Shown here piece by piece: positions 48,901 to 62,833 of a stretch of DNA of 64,000 nucleotides. The translations under genes and the position numbers were made by a program. The notes beneath the pieces are model-generated. The model was not told the DNA's origin. It did no database searches and saw only the letters and a program-made list of their open reading frames with translations. The stretch's first letter is position 1. Every line of letters begins with the position of its first letter. Source of the stretch: Nymphaea colorata (lineage: Eukaryota; Streptophyta; Magnoliopsida; Nymphaeales; Nymphaeaceae); NCBI RefSeq assembly GCF_008831285.2, contig NC_045139.1:26877308-26941307 (forward strand), read 5' to 3'.

Positions 48901-50280
48901 ACCAGATGGTTCCATTGAGCGTCACAAGGCTCGTTTGGTTGCTTGAGGTTTCACTCAGGAGGCTGGTCTTGACTATTTTGTTACCTTCAGTCCGGTTGTC
49001 AAGCATACTTCCATTCGCTTTGTACTCAATATTGCAATCAGTCGTCATTGGCCCATCAGACAGGTGGACATCAACAATGCCTTTCTACACGGGGACTTGT
49101 CTGAAGCTGTGTACATGACCCAACCTACAGGCTATGTCGACCCTCAATTTCCTAATTATGTATGTCGACTTCTAAGGCCATTGATGGTCTCAAGCAAGCT
49201 CCTTGGGCGTGATTTAATCAACTGTATATGTTCCTTCAGCAGATTGGGTTCACCGGCTCCAAGATTGACACGTCATTGTTTGTTTATGATCGACAAGGTA
49301 CTCTTATTTACCTTCCTGTTTATGTCGATGACATCATCATCACAGGTAGCTTCATCTCTCTGGTCGAAGGTCTTATCTCTAAGTTGGCTGCTCACTTCTC
49401 TCTCAAAGATCTGGGTCCGTTGCACTATTTCTTGGGCATAGAAGTTCATCACACACCTGAGGGACTGTTTTTATCTCAACATAAGTATATGCTTGATCTT
49501 CTTATGCGTCATGACATGCTCGGAGCCAAGCCGGTATCCACTCCTATGGCATCCAACACTCGTCTCTCAGCTCATTATGGAATACCTTTGTTTGATCCTA
49601 CGCCTTATCGTCAAGCTGTTGGCACACTTCAATATCTTACTATTACTCAGCCTGAACTTTCTAATGTGGTGAATAAAATTTGACAATATATGCATGCTCC
49701 TGATGATACACATTGGGCTGTGGTCAAACGCATACTTCGCTATGTCAAACATACCGTTGGATATGGTCTTCTCCTTCCTCCGTCCACTCATCTTCACTTA
49801 ACTGCTTACACTGATGCTAATTGGGCTGAAAATGTTGATGATCGCAAATCTACTGGGGGATATACAGTCTTTTTTTGTGACTCCCTTGTCTCTTGGTCTG
49901 CTCGGAAGCAAGCGACCATTGCTCGGTCCAGCAGTGAGGCTAAATATCAAGCACTCACCTCCACTGCCACAGAAGTTCTTTCCCTTATATACATTCTTCA
50001 GGAACTGAACATTTTTTCCTAGCAAGTACCCACTATCTTTTGTGCCAATGTTAATGCTATATATCTCTCGGCAAATCCGGTCTTTCCTCACCGCTCTAAG
50101 CATATCTAAATTGATGTTCATTTCATCCGCGATCACATCGCCAAGGGTCATTTGCAAGTATGCTATATTTCCAGTATGGACCAAATTGCCAACCTGTTTA
50201 CTAAGCCTCTCTCCACCGTCCGTTTTGAAGCACTTCGCAGCAAATTAAGCATTCGGTCTCCCATGCTTAATTTGAAGGGG
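45961..50280 (+). pseudogene. copia 2 gag-pol polyprotein, multiply broken
   Basis: The probable start is the ATG at 45961. Gag carries two zinc knuckles (CHGCGNPGHMVTNC and CQECQQPGHSALHC, about 46790-46875), which differs from the single knuckle of copia 1. Then protease (DSGATHH, about 46974), HHRLGHP with C-x2-C, integrase (DVWGP, about 47704; NGSAERKHRH, about 47986), RT (QVDINNAFLHGDL, about 49060; YVDD, about 49321) and RNase H (ANWAENVDDRKSTGGY; SSSEAKYQ). Breaks: frameshift near 46081; 154-bp tandem duplication at 47360-47667; TAA at 47835; TGA at 48783 with a frameshift just after it; TGA at 48944; frameshift near 49175; TGA at 49681; TAG at 50020; TAA at 50107. It is non-functional. 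Confidence 0.94.
47360..47667 (+). repeat. 154-bp tandem duplication inside copia 2 pol
   Basis: Units 47360-47513 and 47514-47667 are nearly identical and duplicate the GAG-pre-integrase/integrase zinc-finger segment (HHRLGHP to the C-x2-C). Since 154 is not a multiple of 3, it breaks the frame. An 'attgatgctt' word at both junctions suggests microhomology. Confidence 0.93.
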
Positions 50281-50282
50281 GC

Positions 50283-50636
50283 TGTTAAGGATATGCCTAT
50301 CACACGAGGGGATCAAGGAGATGTGGATAGGTCTATCACTCGAGAAAATCAAGGAGATACGGATCAAGCCACTATCCAAGGAAGCAACTGTCGGATGGAT
50401 CAACAAAAGGGAAAATCAATCCCTACAAAATCTGCATATGTAAAGTTATCAGATAAAGATCTTGTAAACCATGAAACCTCTATAAATAGAACCTCTCAAT
50501 CTCACGGTAATGGATGAGAGATTGAGAGAGTATTGCCTTAGACCGTGGATGTAGAATCTACAAAGAGTCGAACCACGTTAAACATTTTTGCCTAAAATTT
50601 TCTTCTCTATACCTTGAGAATTTACAGTTTCTGTCA
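50283..50636 (+). repeat. 3' LTR of copia 2
   Basis: 354 bp, the partner of 45334-45687, preceded by a purine-rich TTGAAGGGGGC tract and followed by CGATT. Confidence 0.95.
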
Positions 50637-50641
50637 CGATT

Positions 50642-53172
50642 GATTCTGCCTTTTCAAACTTGCTTCGCGATACTATACTTTTGTTTTGCACCACCCTGTT
50701 TTTGTTAATTTCATCGTATCAGAGCCATGACTTCTACTGTTCTGCAAGATCTCAAAATCAGTCTTCATCAGATCAGCCTTCACCATAAGCATCAAACCTC
50801 GTTGGAGGCTTCCCATGATCTCAGCAATGCAGACATGATTAATCCCCTTTTTTTTGCATCATGCAGTCATTTCAGGAGCCATATTGGTGTTTAAACAACT
50901 CATAAGATAGAAGTAATTCACATGGAGTAAGGCAATGATAATGGCCTTGTCGGCCAAGAACAAACTGGGTTTTATTGTTGGCATTTTGTCTCAACTAGAC
51001 ATTGGTTTTCCTGATGATATACTATTGAGGAGGAGCAACGACATGGTTTTATCTTGGCTACTAAATTCACTGTTCAAGTAGCGGATAGTGTTATATATGC
51101 TTCCACAACACATGAAGTGCAGGTCAACTTAGGCGATAGATTCATGCAACGTATAGCAGTGAGGAAATTTTGTATTAGGTTAGCAATAAGTAGATTGAAT
51201 CAAGGTTCGCAGTCTGCTAATGTCCATTTCACTAAACTGAAAACCTATTGGGATGTATTGTCCTCTTGTAATACTTTACCACCATGTCCATGTGGTACCC
51301 TGTCAAAGATAGCTGCTCAAAAATACGAAGATAAAATCCTTCAGTTTCTATTGTGATTGGATGATTCACTCAATACTGCTAGAGGTGAAATCCTATTGTT
51401 GGATCCACTGCCCACTATAGGAAAGTTGTACTCATTAGTTTTGTAGGAAGAAGAACAGCATAAAGCGCACATGCAAAATTCTATTTAACATATTGGACTG
51501 CTTTCGGTTAATCAAGAGTCAAACAAATAACAGCGCACATGCAAAAATCAATGAAAGCAACAATACTTTTGTACACATTGCCAAATACCTGGACATTCTA
51601 AGGAAAAATGTTTCAAAATACACACTATCCCTCCTCTTCCAAAGGTCAGAAAGGCAAACAAGAAAAATTTCACTAGAAACTGAGAAACAAGGTGGTCATG
51701 CTCACAATGTGACAATCTCAACTCCACAGCTCGTTGAAACCAGCTAGGAAATTGCTTCAAGTCTGACTGTGAAAGAATACAAACTTCTTAAGGAGCTACT
51801 CAAAGAGAAATCGATGTTGACAAGCATGTCATCCACTTCTCATCTAAATCTAGCCAGTATGTCCTGCCTTGAATCAAACCTATGGATTGTGGGCAGTGGA
51901 AGGATAGCCGTGGTGGGATGTCAAGCTATATTCTAATGTTATTCAATTTCATGGATGGCTGCCTAGACCACATGAAAAATTGTATTCAATATCAGAACCG
52001 TTTCCCATCAAACTACAAAATGATAAAGTGGGATGTCAAGCTGTCTTCTAACCACAATCTCATTCACATTTTTTATGTTCCAAATTTTAAATACAACCTA
52101 ATGCCGGCTAGGAGGTAGTTTCTAATTCTTCATGTATTATCTCTTTTTTTGGTTCATGGACGTCTATAGAACCCAACTACCTGCGATTGGGGCGGGTGAG
52201 TTCCACAAGGATTATTCTACATCCAGCCAACCTCAAACCAAGAAGAATTATCAAACTTGTTAGACTTTGCCTTCTTCTAAGCACAAGTTGGAACTATGGC
52301 ATTTGCAATTAGGCCAAACATCTGCTAGTTGTAATAAGTTGTCTTGATCCTAATACACATATGTCAGATTGAACTTGAGCATGTTGCTCAATCGCTTAGA
52401 AGATCTACTCATCTAAGAAAACCGTCCATCCTTCTAAAAGATTTCTATTGTGGAATGTTCTTGCAACCATCACAAGCTTTATCAAAGTCCAGAAAGGAGA
52501 TGCAACTAGGTATCCAATTTTTGAATGCTTGTTGTTCCAAAAATTTTCAGCTTCTCATCAATGTTTCATGCTTAATGTGTCCCAAGTCTATGAACCAATG
52601 TCCTACAGTCAGGCTCCTCAAGGTCCCAATTGGCGACGACCTATGGAGGTTGAATGGAAAGCATGGAAGCCGACCACACTTGGGTCTTAGTACATCCTCC
52701 TCTAGGCATCAAAGTGGTTAGATGTAAGTGGGTGTATTGAGTGAAATTCCGAGCAAATGTGGAGATTGAGAGGTACAAAGCCCGGCTAGTTACCAAGGGT
52801 TATGCACACATTGAAAGATTAGACTATCATGTGAGACATGTTCTGGTGGCGAAACTTGTTACAGTTACATGTTTATTGACAATGGCAGCAATATGTAATT
52901 GGTTTTTGCATCAGATGGACGTGCACACTGCCTTTCTACATAGTGACTTGCAAGAAAGTGAGTATATGGAGCTTTCTCCCATATATTGCAGCAAGGGGGA
53001 AAAACGGTTTTGCAAGCTCACAAAATCACTTTATAGGATTAAACAAGCCCCTAGAAATTGGTTTTCCGGGTTCTCACTTGCTCTTTCAAGGTATGGTTAC
53101 ACTCATCCAAGTGTAGTTATTCTCTCTTTATGTTCAAACGTGGATCCAAACCAAAGCACAATACTGATATGA
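50642..53172 (+). pseudogene. Older Ty1/copia relic hosting copia 2
   Basis: It begins with a degraded LTR end and a primer-site-like TCGTATCAGAGC at 50714. Gag pieces at about 50900-51440 include DSVIYASTTHEV, RLNQGSQSANVHFTKLKTYWD and a tail resembling the Gag of copia 1. An RT piece at about 52745-53110 includes YKARLVTKGY, HQMDVHTAFLHSDLQ and KSLYRIKQAPRNWF. Protease and integrase are barely traceable. RNase H and the 3' LTR are missing, and the relic runs out into unrelated repeat DNA near 53170. Stops are frequent. Confidence 0.85.
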
Positions 53173-55181
53173 GTTTTGGTGTTGTTATTTGAATCAAGGA
53201 TTTGAGATGTGGGTGTTCAAACTAGGCTAAATATGGCTCTTTTCGGCTCAAACACAATGCTTATGAGGTGGCCTGGGATTTCAATTAGGTCTAGATTTAG
53301 TTGGATGTAGATCAGACTTGGCACACGCCAAATTCGGTTCAGTTATTGAAAAAAAGATTCAGTTAGGTTCAAACCTATTTCAGTTTGTCTAGGCTAGTTT
53401 CTAAGCAGACAGAAGCATGCATGGGCCTTCTTGGACACAAGTCTAGCACATATATCTCCTAAGCTAAGTTCATGTGTCTTCTAACTTAAGTTATAAAAAA
53501 ATAATGCATGAAAGATGACATTTTCAGCCTGGTGCAAAACTAGGCTTTACAAGCCTGGGTAGGTAGTCTGACCATTTCGGTACATACAATGGGTTCAATG
53601 TAGAAGGCGTGTCAAGTTCGACTGAAATATTTCTCTATTTGCCCTTAGAAAAACATATTTTTTAAAATCGATCAAGTAGTATTTGACCATGTAAATGGAA
53701 ATGTGAAGGATAAAATGGGTAAGATAGATTTGCGTTTATTTGTGAAAACTGAAAGGCTTATACTTTGCTTGAGTCTATATAAACAGATTGAAAATTGGCA
53801 TTATAGATATCTCAAAAGTCAGTTCAAAAGTCACTAGTGACTATGTCTGGAAATACACTCCAAGAGCAACCAGAAAACCATAATTGTGTTCAATTTGAAA
53901 TAGAATTATTCAAACTGAAAGCGAGAGTTCTTAGATCCAACATTGAAGAGTATGATCGTAACTTGATTCTAGTTGGCTCACTTGAATAGGATAGATAGTG
54001 ATATGACATGTAAAAATGGACGAAATGATCAGTTATTTTTTAGAAATGACTGCCGTAAGACTGGAATTTAGATATGAAAGTGAAAAAAGAGTTAAAAATA
54101 CTCTGTTGATGTTGAGGTGATCCTATGATAGGTCTAATAAGGTCTACAGGTGTTATGATGGCGAGAAATGACGGAAAAAAACAAGCCATTTTTGGACCAC
54201 TTATGGCCAAGTATAAGGTGGTCAACATGTTCTCTGGTTATATGTAGAGATGGAAATAACTCTGATGGATTTCGAATTAAACAATTCTTATGATTTCCAT
54301 GACTGATTGGAGTAAAATAAGGGTGATTAGGGAAAAAATAGTCATTGTTTTATTAACGACAAGATGGGTGATCTGGTCATGTGTTGGATACTTTAAAGTA
54401 TATGATTTTCTATGGAATAGCTCATGGCTCTTTTCTTTGAAATCATCTTGGAATAATCAGTTCAAATTTACATATATGATGTGTAAAAATGTTATTTTGA
54501 TGTGTAACAAATTAAAGTTCTAGAGTGGGTAAGGAGAATGCCGGGAGTGGGATAATTTTTATTTAAAAAAAAAAAAAAAAACCAATCATACTAACAACAT
54601 CCCCGAGTAGATTTAAAGCCCAAAGGTAGATGCTTTAATCGTTGTAAGAGGAGGGAGGTCTTATCTGAAATTGGCAATAACCATGATGTCTCAGGTGTAA
54701 AGGAGCAATTGTTGGACAGAGAAAGCGCTTCGAAGGGCATCTTCAGTATGGTCCACTATAACACAATGTAGAGGAAGCCTTAGTCAATGAACTTGTGTGG
54801 ATATGTGTCGTTGCTTGAACATCAGGGGATTTTACTTAGGCGCGCAGAGTGCTGTCAATTCATCTCTATTCTCAAAACGCACAATCTGAGGTTTGTTTTT
54901 ATTCTATGTTTATAAGGGAGGGCTTGGGGTCTTGGTGTTCGGAACTATGGTGGATTGCTTATGCTGGAAATGGTAGTCAAGCAAATGGAAGGGAAAGGTT
55001 GATCAAAGGGTGGAAACCATCAAAGGTGAAGAGAATGTCGAGGGGATGGTGGGGGCACTTACCTTCCTATCAAACGTGATTAGCTGTAATACACACACAC
55101 ACACACAGATATATATATATATATATGTATGTATGTATTTATTCTGGTTACAGTGCCACACGATAAACTTTTTGCATGCAT

Positions 55182-55258
<77 letters not shown>

Positions 55259-57690
55259 GGCAACTTATTATTATCAACTATTTGGGATTAGATATCTTGA
55301 AGAAGGAGAAACGCGTATGCATTCCGTACAATATTTGCTAACTTTTGGTCTTAAATTATTTCATTATCTAGAGAAAAGAAGGGGGACTACATGCCAAGGT
55401 GACCTCTCCAATTTGCTTTTAGACATCGATCAACTTTACTTGAACTGTTATTTGGAATGGATTTGGATACAATAATTGAAATATCGACTCAAAACTGACC
55501 AACAGATGCACATTTAAAAGGATTTGAACTTGAATCTGAGTCACTTACATAGACAACCGATTACCACGATTCTGCTCAGTTGATTCTGTCATGTTCAAGT
55601 TTCGGATGTCACGAAGTGTTCATAACTGGCCCGATCCAGATGCCATCTCTTTGCCATTCTGTTTGTTAACAAATTTTAGCAAGAGACGAGTCCAGATCCA
55701 AGCAGTAGCTATTGGAAAATGACCATTTTGTGGGTCTGGTGGGCAACTGCCCACACCTGGCCCCCCGGATCCATATGAGGTATACTAAAACTTGAGGCAA
55801 AACTTGATGAGAGAGCTAGCTATTGGAAAAAAATTCCCAAGCCGCCGATGCCTTAAACGGCTGATCGATGACGTTAAGTTCCTTTTAAGGAGCCTCGTAC
55901 AATCACATGCGAAATAACTAAAGAAATGGATCTGAGCAGGTGTGTCCAGTTGTCCACATGGTTTCACCAAGTATGTTTACTTACATAGTCGTGACTTTAA
56001 CTTGTTGATCATATTTACATATATTGGTGTTAATAAGGGTTAAAGATTTTCTTAATTACTCAACCCAAAACTTTTTTGTGTGCTATGAATATATTTGTTA
56101 TTTGAGCAGAAGGTGTATTCTTGTCCAAAAATAGGCGAACAGAAAATCAACTTCTGCTCATTTTCAGAAAAGTGAATCACGCACTCTTCAGTCTAGTTGG
56201 TCAAAACTAAAAGGTAGAAACTAAGTGGGCCCGTGGATAGAGAAAAAAGGGTATTTTAGGTCTTTTTAATAAAAATGAGGGTATTTTTTGAAAAAATAAT
56301 GGATATTTGGAGGAAATCAAGGTCAAATTCAAGTATATTTTGGAAAACTTGATGTTGGGAATTTTGAAAATGAAATCAAGGGTACTTAGAAAGTGACCAT
56401 GATGGGTCGATCCTTGAGCCTGGAACGGTCTGAGACTTGAATTTGGATCTGAAACCAGATCCAAATACTAGTGTAGGTCAGCATTGTAATTTTGGACTTG
56501 AAAATGGATACAATTTATGGATATAGATTTCAAACATGGATTTCGATCTGGAAACAGATCCATGGAAGAAATCTAAAATTAGATCTGGTTAACAAAAAAA
56601 AAAAAAAAAAACCTAGAATGGATCTGGAATCATAGATTTGAATTTGAATCCCGAATTTGGATTTAGAATTATGGATTTTGGATCTACACATCACATTTGG
56701 ATCTGGATTCAGATAGAAGCATGACATTGGATATGAGGCTCGGTGTTGGATCTTAAAGTAGAAATTTCGATTTGGAACTAGATATATGGATCCGGTTTGC
56801 ATGTAGAGTGAGATGTGGATCCATATTTGGATCTACGAATCTGTTTTACATTGAAAACAGTGATTTGGGACTGGATTCGGATCTAGTGATCTATTTTGGA
56901 TTTAATGCTAGATTTGGATCCGAAACTACATCTAAGGATCAGTTTTGGATTGGATATAGATTTCGATCAGTTTTGTACTGGATTTGAATCTGAAATATAA
57001 AATATGCCTAAATTGGTTTAGGCTTGAGTACAAAGTCCGAAATTAGATCCCATGAGTCACAAATAAAGCTGACGATCAAATCACAGGAAAAGTCGATCCA
57101 AATCAAGGGAAATTAAAGCAATTGAGGCCAAAAATGAAATCTGTTGTAAATTCATCATAAAATGTTTGACAAATGCTAAATGTAGACTTTAGAAAAGTTA
57201 GGGTGATTACAATTAACAACTAAACCGTTTCATGCCATATCTAAATTGAAGAAATGAGGAAAATTTTCACTAGCAATTGTTCAGTGTTTTTGGTTTAATT
57301 TTATTTGATTTAGTTAGCTCTATCAAATTTCTTCTACTTATGTATTAAAGTTCTGTTTAGGATTACATAATGAAATTTCAGTTTACTTTAGTTCTTTACG
57401 TGAATTATTTCATTTTGGACTATTAATACTTGTGCATTTGATGAACCATGAGCATTCACTATCGTGGTGATTAGCCATCAAATTTATGGTGCTAATTTTA
57501 TGACAATTGTGGATGACAAAGGACCATGCACCTAAAGTTGCAAGTATGTCATGCTATTTCTAGGTATGTGTTTTTTTTAATCATTGGATAGGCAAATTGA
57601 AGTTTATCTAATGTGGCAGTAGTGGTCATATATGGTTTCTACAACTGAGCCACGCCTCAGATATTAGGAATTACCTTTTATATCATAAAT
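53173..57690. other. No gene recognised; anonymous repeat DNA with microsatellites
   Basis: Positions about 53330-53520 resemble 42770-43000 (diverged dispersed repeat). Positions 54560-54580 are a poly-A run. Positions 55720-55790 hold a 'gggcaactgccc' repeat also seen at 12435 and 61120. Positions 56390-57000 are packed with 'ggatctgga' and 'ggatttgga' words in both orientations. No domain-bearing open frame was found. Confidence 0.55.
55091..55252. repeat. Compound (CA)n/(TA)n microsatellites
   Basis: CA run 55091-55107 then TA run 55108-55126. A second pair follows: CA run 55183-55218 then TA run 55218-55252. The open frames through here on both strands come from the repeats. Confidence 0.95.
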
Positions 57691-57691
57691 A

Positions 57692-59108
57692 TATGTGTAA
57701 CACCCTAGATTTTTGCCCTCATTTTTTTTTCAACAACACACGTTGAGGTGTGATGACACAACAATCGAAATAGAACTACACATATTTAAATAACATTGGA
57801 GCAAATAATCCATTCATGCACTAAAATCAGTTCATACAAAAGGACTTCATATTTATCACCGACTTTCATGAAAAAAGTTGCCACCAAAAAAATCAAACAT
57901 CAATGTCTAAACAAAAACAAGACATCAATAAAATAAAAACATGACTGGCCATCATGACTACACTCAAAATTTCTCTATTAGGATGTGAGTTGAGCCATTT
58001 GATTAATCTGCTGCTTTGGGTCCACCAAACCTAAGGGAAAGAATAGAAAACCAAACTTTCACAATATGACAACAAACCAGATAAATTCCTAACTGTCTAT
58101 GTGAGTGCTCAAATCAGGAATCCAACATACAGAAGAACATAATAATCTCAACATAATGATGCATACAAGAATTCTCATAAACCATCTTTGTAGTCCCTTG
58201 CTACTATAATAAGCACAATCGACATGTATGTTAATTATATTTTATTCATTCGCATTCACTTAATTCACATTCAATTCATTTGATTGACAGTTTATGTTGG
58301 TGCAAAACACATACATGTGCATACCTTAGGTGACCTTCAGTCAAGAGACAACCTCCATAGTGACCTCAAACAATACATATCCATAAACACTATAGCTGTA
58401 GAGCAATCTATCATAAAAGTGTGTATTCCAAAGGGAGTTGTTCAACCTCCCCTAGGACACTATGGGTTGTTAAGAAGGGAGCCCAATGCTTCAAGCACAA
58501 CACACAATGATATCTTGAGGTCTTGCACCACCTACGCTCTAAGCAGGTGAGACCAGTGGTGAGGGCAGGATGTACTCTAAATGTATTGCTATAAAACCCA
58601 CTAACCTCAAATCAATTAATCAGTTTTTTTAATTTATTAGTACCAAGACACATTTTCATTAGGTTTGACTAGTGCATGAGATTGGTTCACTTTAAGAGTT
58701 CAACCAAATCCAAAACCGTTTTCATAAAGAGGTGGAACATTCAATCTATTGGCAAGCCAAATCACACTTATGAGTATCTCTACCCGTTTAGTTCAATCAA
58801 ATCATATCACTTTACAATGACAATGCTAAAAACAATCTCATAAGAATAATAACAATCAAACCATAACAATCACTTCATACACAAATTTCAGCAAATGACC
58901 AATTGGTTAATGCTATTTGAATTTAACAAGTCCCATATATTTTAAGGAATACTTATCAGATTTTGTAGTTTTTTACTGATTTTACATAGCATCTTGCCAT
59001 GCATTTGAAAAATTTAGGTTTCAATGGGGAATCCAACTAACCTTTATGAGCATACCCAATAGCAACAACATCAAAGCCGAGGGGTACTGGGATGCATAAA
59101 ATATGGAT
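57692..59108. repeat. Possible solo LTR or LTR fragment; no gene
   Basis: It opens with TGTAACACCCTAGATTTT, a start seen in many plant Ty3/gypsy LTRs. The body is non-coding. I could not find a matching CA end with a 5-bp duplication, nor a second LTR, so the call rests on the opening motif alone. Confidence 0.3.
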
Positions 59109-59149
59109 GACTTTTCTAACAAGGGCCACCATTTTAAAATATAACTGTT

Positions 59150-59205
<56 letters not shown>

Positions 59206-62200
59206 CCTATGAAACACAGAACTTCGGCTGCAATTTTCTTCTCAATAGTATTATCATCCTTTTAGATTGCTTCACTTGCTAACAATAAACCATTTGACAG
59301 GGATAATAAATATATAACTTAATTTAGTGATAAAGATAATACTGAAAGAATTGCTAATGAAAAAAAAATTCACTTAATTCTTTATTTGCAGTCTTTATGA
59401 AAGTAAGAGCATTATTTTAAAATTACAACCGTCGGTACTATGGACACTATTACTAATGAAAATTAATCATCCGTAAGTCAAACTTTTTATCGTGGAAGTG
59501 GCCGTCAGTAGAAGTTTATTCTTTACCCCCGGTTTCTGCCCACGTCATTGGACGTTAGTAAAAGGGGGACGTATACTTCCGGTAGATGACGCCGGTCAAT
59601 AAAATCGTGAAAGAAACCATCTTTTCTGATGGATACATAATTCAATCAGTGGATGTTTTACTGATGGTTCGTCTATCTATCCTGACGTTAACTTTGCGTC
59701 AGTAAATATACAGTTTTTTTGTAGTGCCCATTCTAGAGTTAATGTAAAAGGTAGGCTGGAAAATAAAACGAACAAGGTGTGCTTACAATTAAATGAAAAA
59801 AGGTGAGAATGTAATTTGTTGATAGACACTAGTAATATTGGGAAAAAAAATGTAAGTGATATCTTTTTATTACCCGGTTAACAAAAATCATTTTAAGCTG
59901 CCCTTATTTAATGGCCATTATGAAAATAACGTATGTTCATTATTTAGATGAGAAAATATTAACCCTCTTTTAGTGTTATAGGCAAAGGATGGACTTCAAG
60001 AAAAGGGTGAGCATTAGTCACATAAAGGTCAGAAATAATGAAAAAATTGCAATTAGTGACACATTTTTTATTCTTCAGTTAACGAAAAATCATTTTAAGC
60101 CCTTACAATTTGAGTCTTTATGAAAAGAATTATCATCATCGGTACAGGTGTTTCATGAATATAACCTAAAGATTGAGGCAAATTCACAAAACATCTTAAA
60201 AAGTCTCTTATAAATTTGCTCCAGCTTTTAAGATACATTCATAAAACAGTTACAAATTGTTCTATCTGCCAAACGAACTCAATTAGATTGTTACTATCTA
60301 GTCATTCGACCTTCAAATTTGAGTTAGTTTTATAAAACAGTATATTATAAGTTCCATGAGTCTGACCTAATTTTTGAAGCAATTTCCTTGAATAGTAATA
60401 ATTTGTTACTAGTGCCAAATGCCCTCCTACTCAACACAAATATCTGAGCAATCAGCCCAACAATAACAATATTTTCCTCAATAGTAACAACATTCACGCC
60501 CAACAAAATCCAAGTTGCATCAAAAGAAAGCCGTATAAAGAAATCTTTAGGCGAACTTGGTGCACCTATTTCCACGTCCGAATAAAAAAATTTGCCTCTT
60601 CAAGTTATTTTCGCTACATAGACTTCTTATCAAGGAAATTAATCCATCTTTTTCTCGACATGGAAATACATATCATTCCCACCGGGGCCAGAGAATGGGA
60701 AAGATCCCTCTTTCGCTTGATTGCCCTTGGGAAGAAGCCAGCACTTGAAGAAGTTCGAGCATTTTTCTCTAAAATTAAAACCACTTTGTCCTTGAAACAA
60801 AGACAGGAAGCCAATTATTTTAACTTGTAATACATACGTCATTTCTTCCCGCATTTGACTGGTGGAAATAGGGATGCCAGCTTTATGTCCCCCTCTCTGA
60901 CCCCGACCTTTTGTTGTTAGTGCTGCTTGTATATATCTTTGTTTTAAAAGATGAATGGTAGGTAAGGTGAGCAGTCTAGCGTAATTCACTTTATTTAGTC
61001 TAAATGATTGAACCCTGCATTTCCAACTTCTGTATATATATATGTCCTCGTGTTTAACCGGCTTCATTCCCAACCATGAAATCAACTTACAAGCTGCGGC
61101 GGAGGCAGTTCTGGGCACTGTATGGGCAATTGCCCACACAAGCCAAGAAAAATGTTTATTTTTATGTTATCTGTCCCTGTAATTTTTCTTAAAAATTTAA
61201 AATTATATAAGTAGTGCCCTTTAACCCCAATTTTCTACTCCCCCCTGCTTAAAAGATGGCCAACAAAATGTACATCATTTATGTTTGAATGGGTGGACTA
61301 GATGCCTTGAAGTACAGATGAGACATCCCATCTCTGAAGTCCATCTTCTAAATCAAACACAAGCCTGTTCATATGTATCCTGACACTTAGGGCTTATTTG
61401 AGGCACGCACTGTACAGCAGGAGATTTTTTTGGGGCGTACTGTTTTTCTATGCAACATCAGATGCACGTACTGCCAAATCAAGTGAATGTAGGAAACTTA
61501 TCCTGAAGAAAAATTGGACCCTAAGGTTGCATTTGATAGATCAGGATGGAAGGGGGTCCGACCTTAAATCCATCGATCTGAGATCCCACCCACAAGTCTC
61601 AGATCACTTTGGATCCCAGATCCACAGTTAGACAAACACAACCTAAGTATCTTGAGACAATTAATTTTTTCAGTCCCAAAGATGTTGATCTACAGATACT
61701 TTTAACAGCGTGCAAGGTCCCTTGGATAGCTTGACTCCACAACTTTTACATTTATAGGCAAATCGATCAAGACAACAAGATTAGAGATATTGTGAATTCA
61801 TCAAAAAACCTGAATGGTTGCATATTTGAATTTATCCCCTAAAAAAGTTAAGTAGTCGAATCTTATTTGTTATTAATTAAAGGAAATTATGCTATTTTAT
61901 CAAACTTTTCCTAGCTGCAGTTGGTAAGATCATATTCGTGCATGAAATAAAATTTATTTCTTTGTCAAAGGTATGAAGTTTGAAAGTTTTCTGGGAAGTA
62001 CATGCATTTGTGATAATGATGAAACTGCCACTTTGCTACCCAACCTTACGGATTGAAAAAGATGAAAAGAATAACGATGAGGATGGAGAGATGGATAGAA
62101 GAGCAGCACATTAATTCATGTTTTAGACCAAAGGCAACACAAGTATCATCTTATCTCTAACTCAAATATCATTAACAAATGATCCATTTGCGCCATTTAA

Positions 62201-62833
62201 CTATCAAACATACTATATAAATCTCTAAATAAATCTGGAGTTCCAACGGTTCAAGAAGATTCTAAATTATTAGACATTCAAACAATTCGCCAAACATTTG
62301 GTGGGTAGGTGAAAGGTTAGGGACTGAAAAATTCAAAAATCATAAAACACATTAAAATGACAACCAATCATTGTAATATTTTTTTCACTAAGTTCAAGTG
62401 TAGTAGAATTAGATATGTTTTAAGTATGATGCTGTAATCCAGCTGACATGGTCAGAATCCAGCCAGGTCAATAATTGGGTAAAAAATAAGGGTTTTGTGT
62501 TTGTATAGATATTTCATAGAATTAATATATCAAATAGATACTATTAAGCTCAACAAACTTTATTAAAATGTTTTATGACGAAATGCAACTAAAAAACAGA
62601 AAAATTTGGATAGATCCCTTAAAATAATATTATTACTTAAAATCGTTCACAAATATGAAAAAACTTTACATTAAGTTCAAGAGGAACCCACCTTTTTGTC
62701 GTTTATGCATCAAAAATTGATAAAGAACACCTGAATCACAGAAAAACTTCGGTAACTGCTGGTGGGAAGAAGAAAGAGGAGATAGGAAAAGAGAAGAAGA
62801 GCTAGATAGAGTTAAAAAGTCGGGTAAATCCTT
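59109..62833. repeat. Dispersed 3.7-3.9-kb non-coding repeat, copy 2
   Basis: Collinear with 10345-14217, same orientation. It includes a CACTA-type end TTTTTTTGTAGTG at 59715-59727, a (TA)n run (59153-59202), small indels, and the minus-strand frames 60345-60575 and 60614-60814 that echo those of copy 1. Its right edge at 62833 abuts the terminal-like sequence of the segment carrying the reductase fragment. Confidence 0.85.

Larger units (their letters stand above)
45334..50636 (+). mobile_element. Ty1/copia LTR retrotransposon 2 (5303 bp)
   Basis: Two 354-bp LTRs (TGTTAAGG...TCTGTCA) with a 5-bp TSD (CGATT), a perfect TGGTATCAGAGC primer site at 45688 and a polypurine tract at about 50274-50282. 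Domains are in copia order. By eye, the LTRs differ at 12 of 354 positions, making it older than copia 1. It is in the same orientation as the older copia relic it interrupts. The coding region carries many breaks and a 154-bp internal duplication. Confidence 0.96.

Noticed and set aside
55003-55341. Frames rich in Tyr-Ile, Cys-Val or His-Thr repeats
   Set aside because: These are translations of CA and TA microsatellites.
57692-59108. Confident Ty3/gypsy solo LTR
   Set aside because: Only the TGTAACACCC start fits. No CA end with a 5-bp duplication could be found, so it was kept as a low-confidence call.
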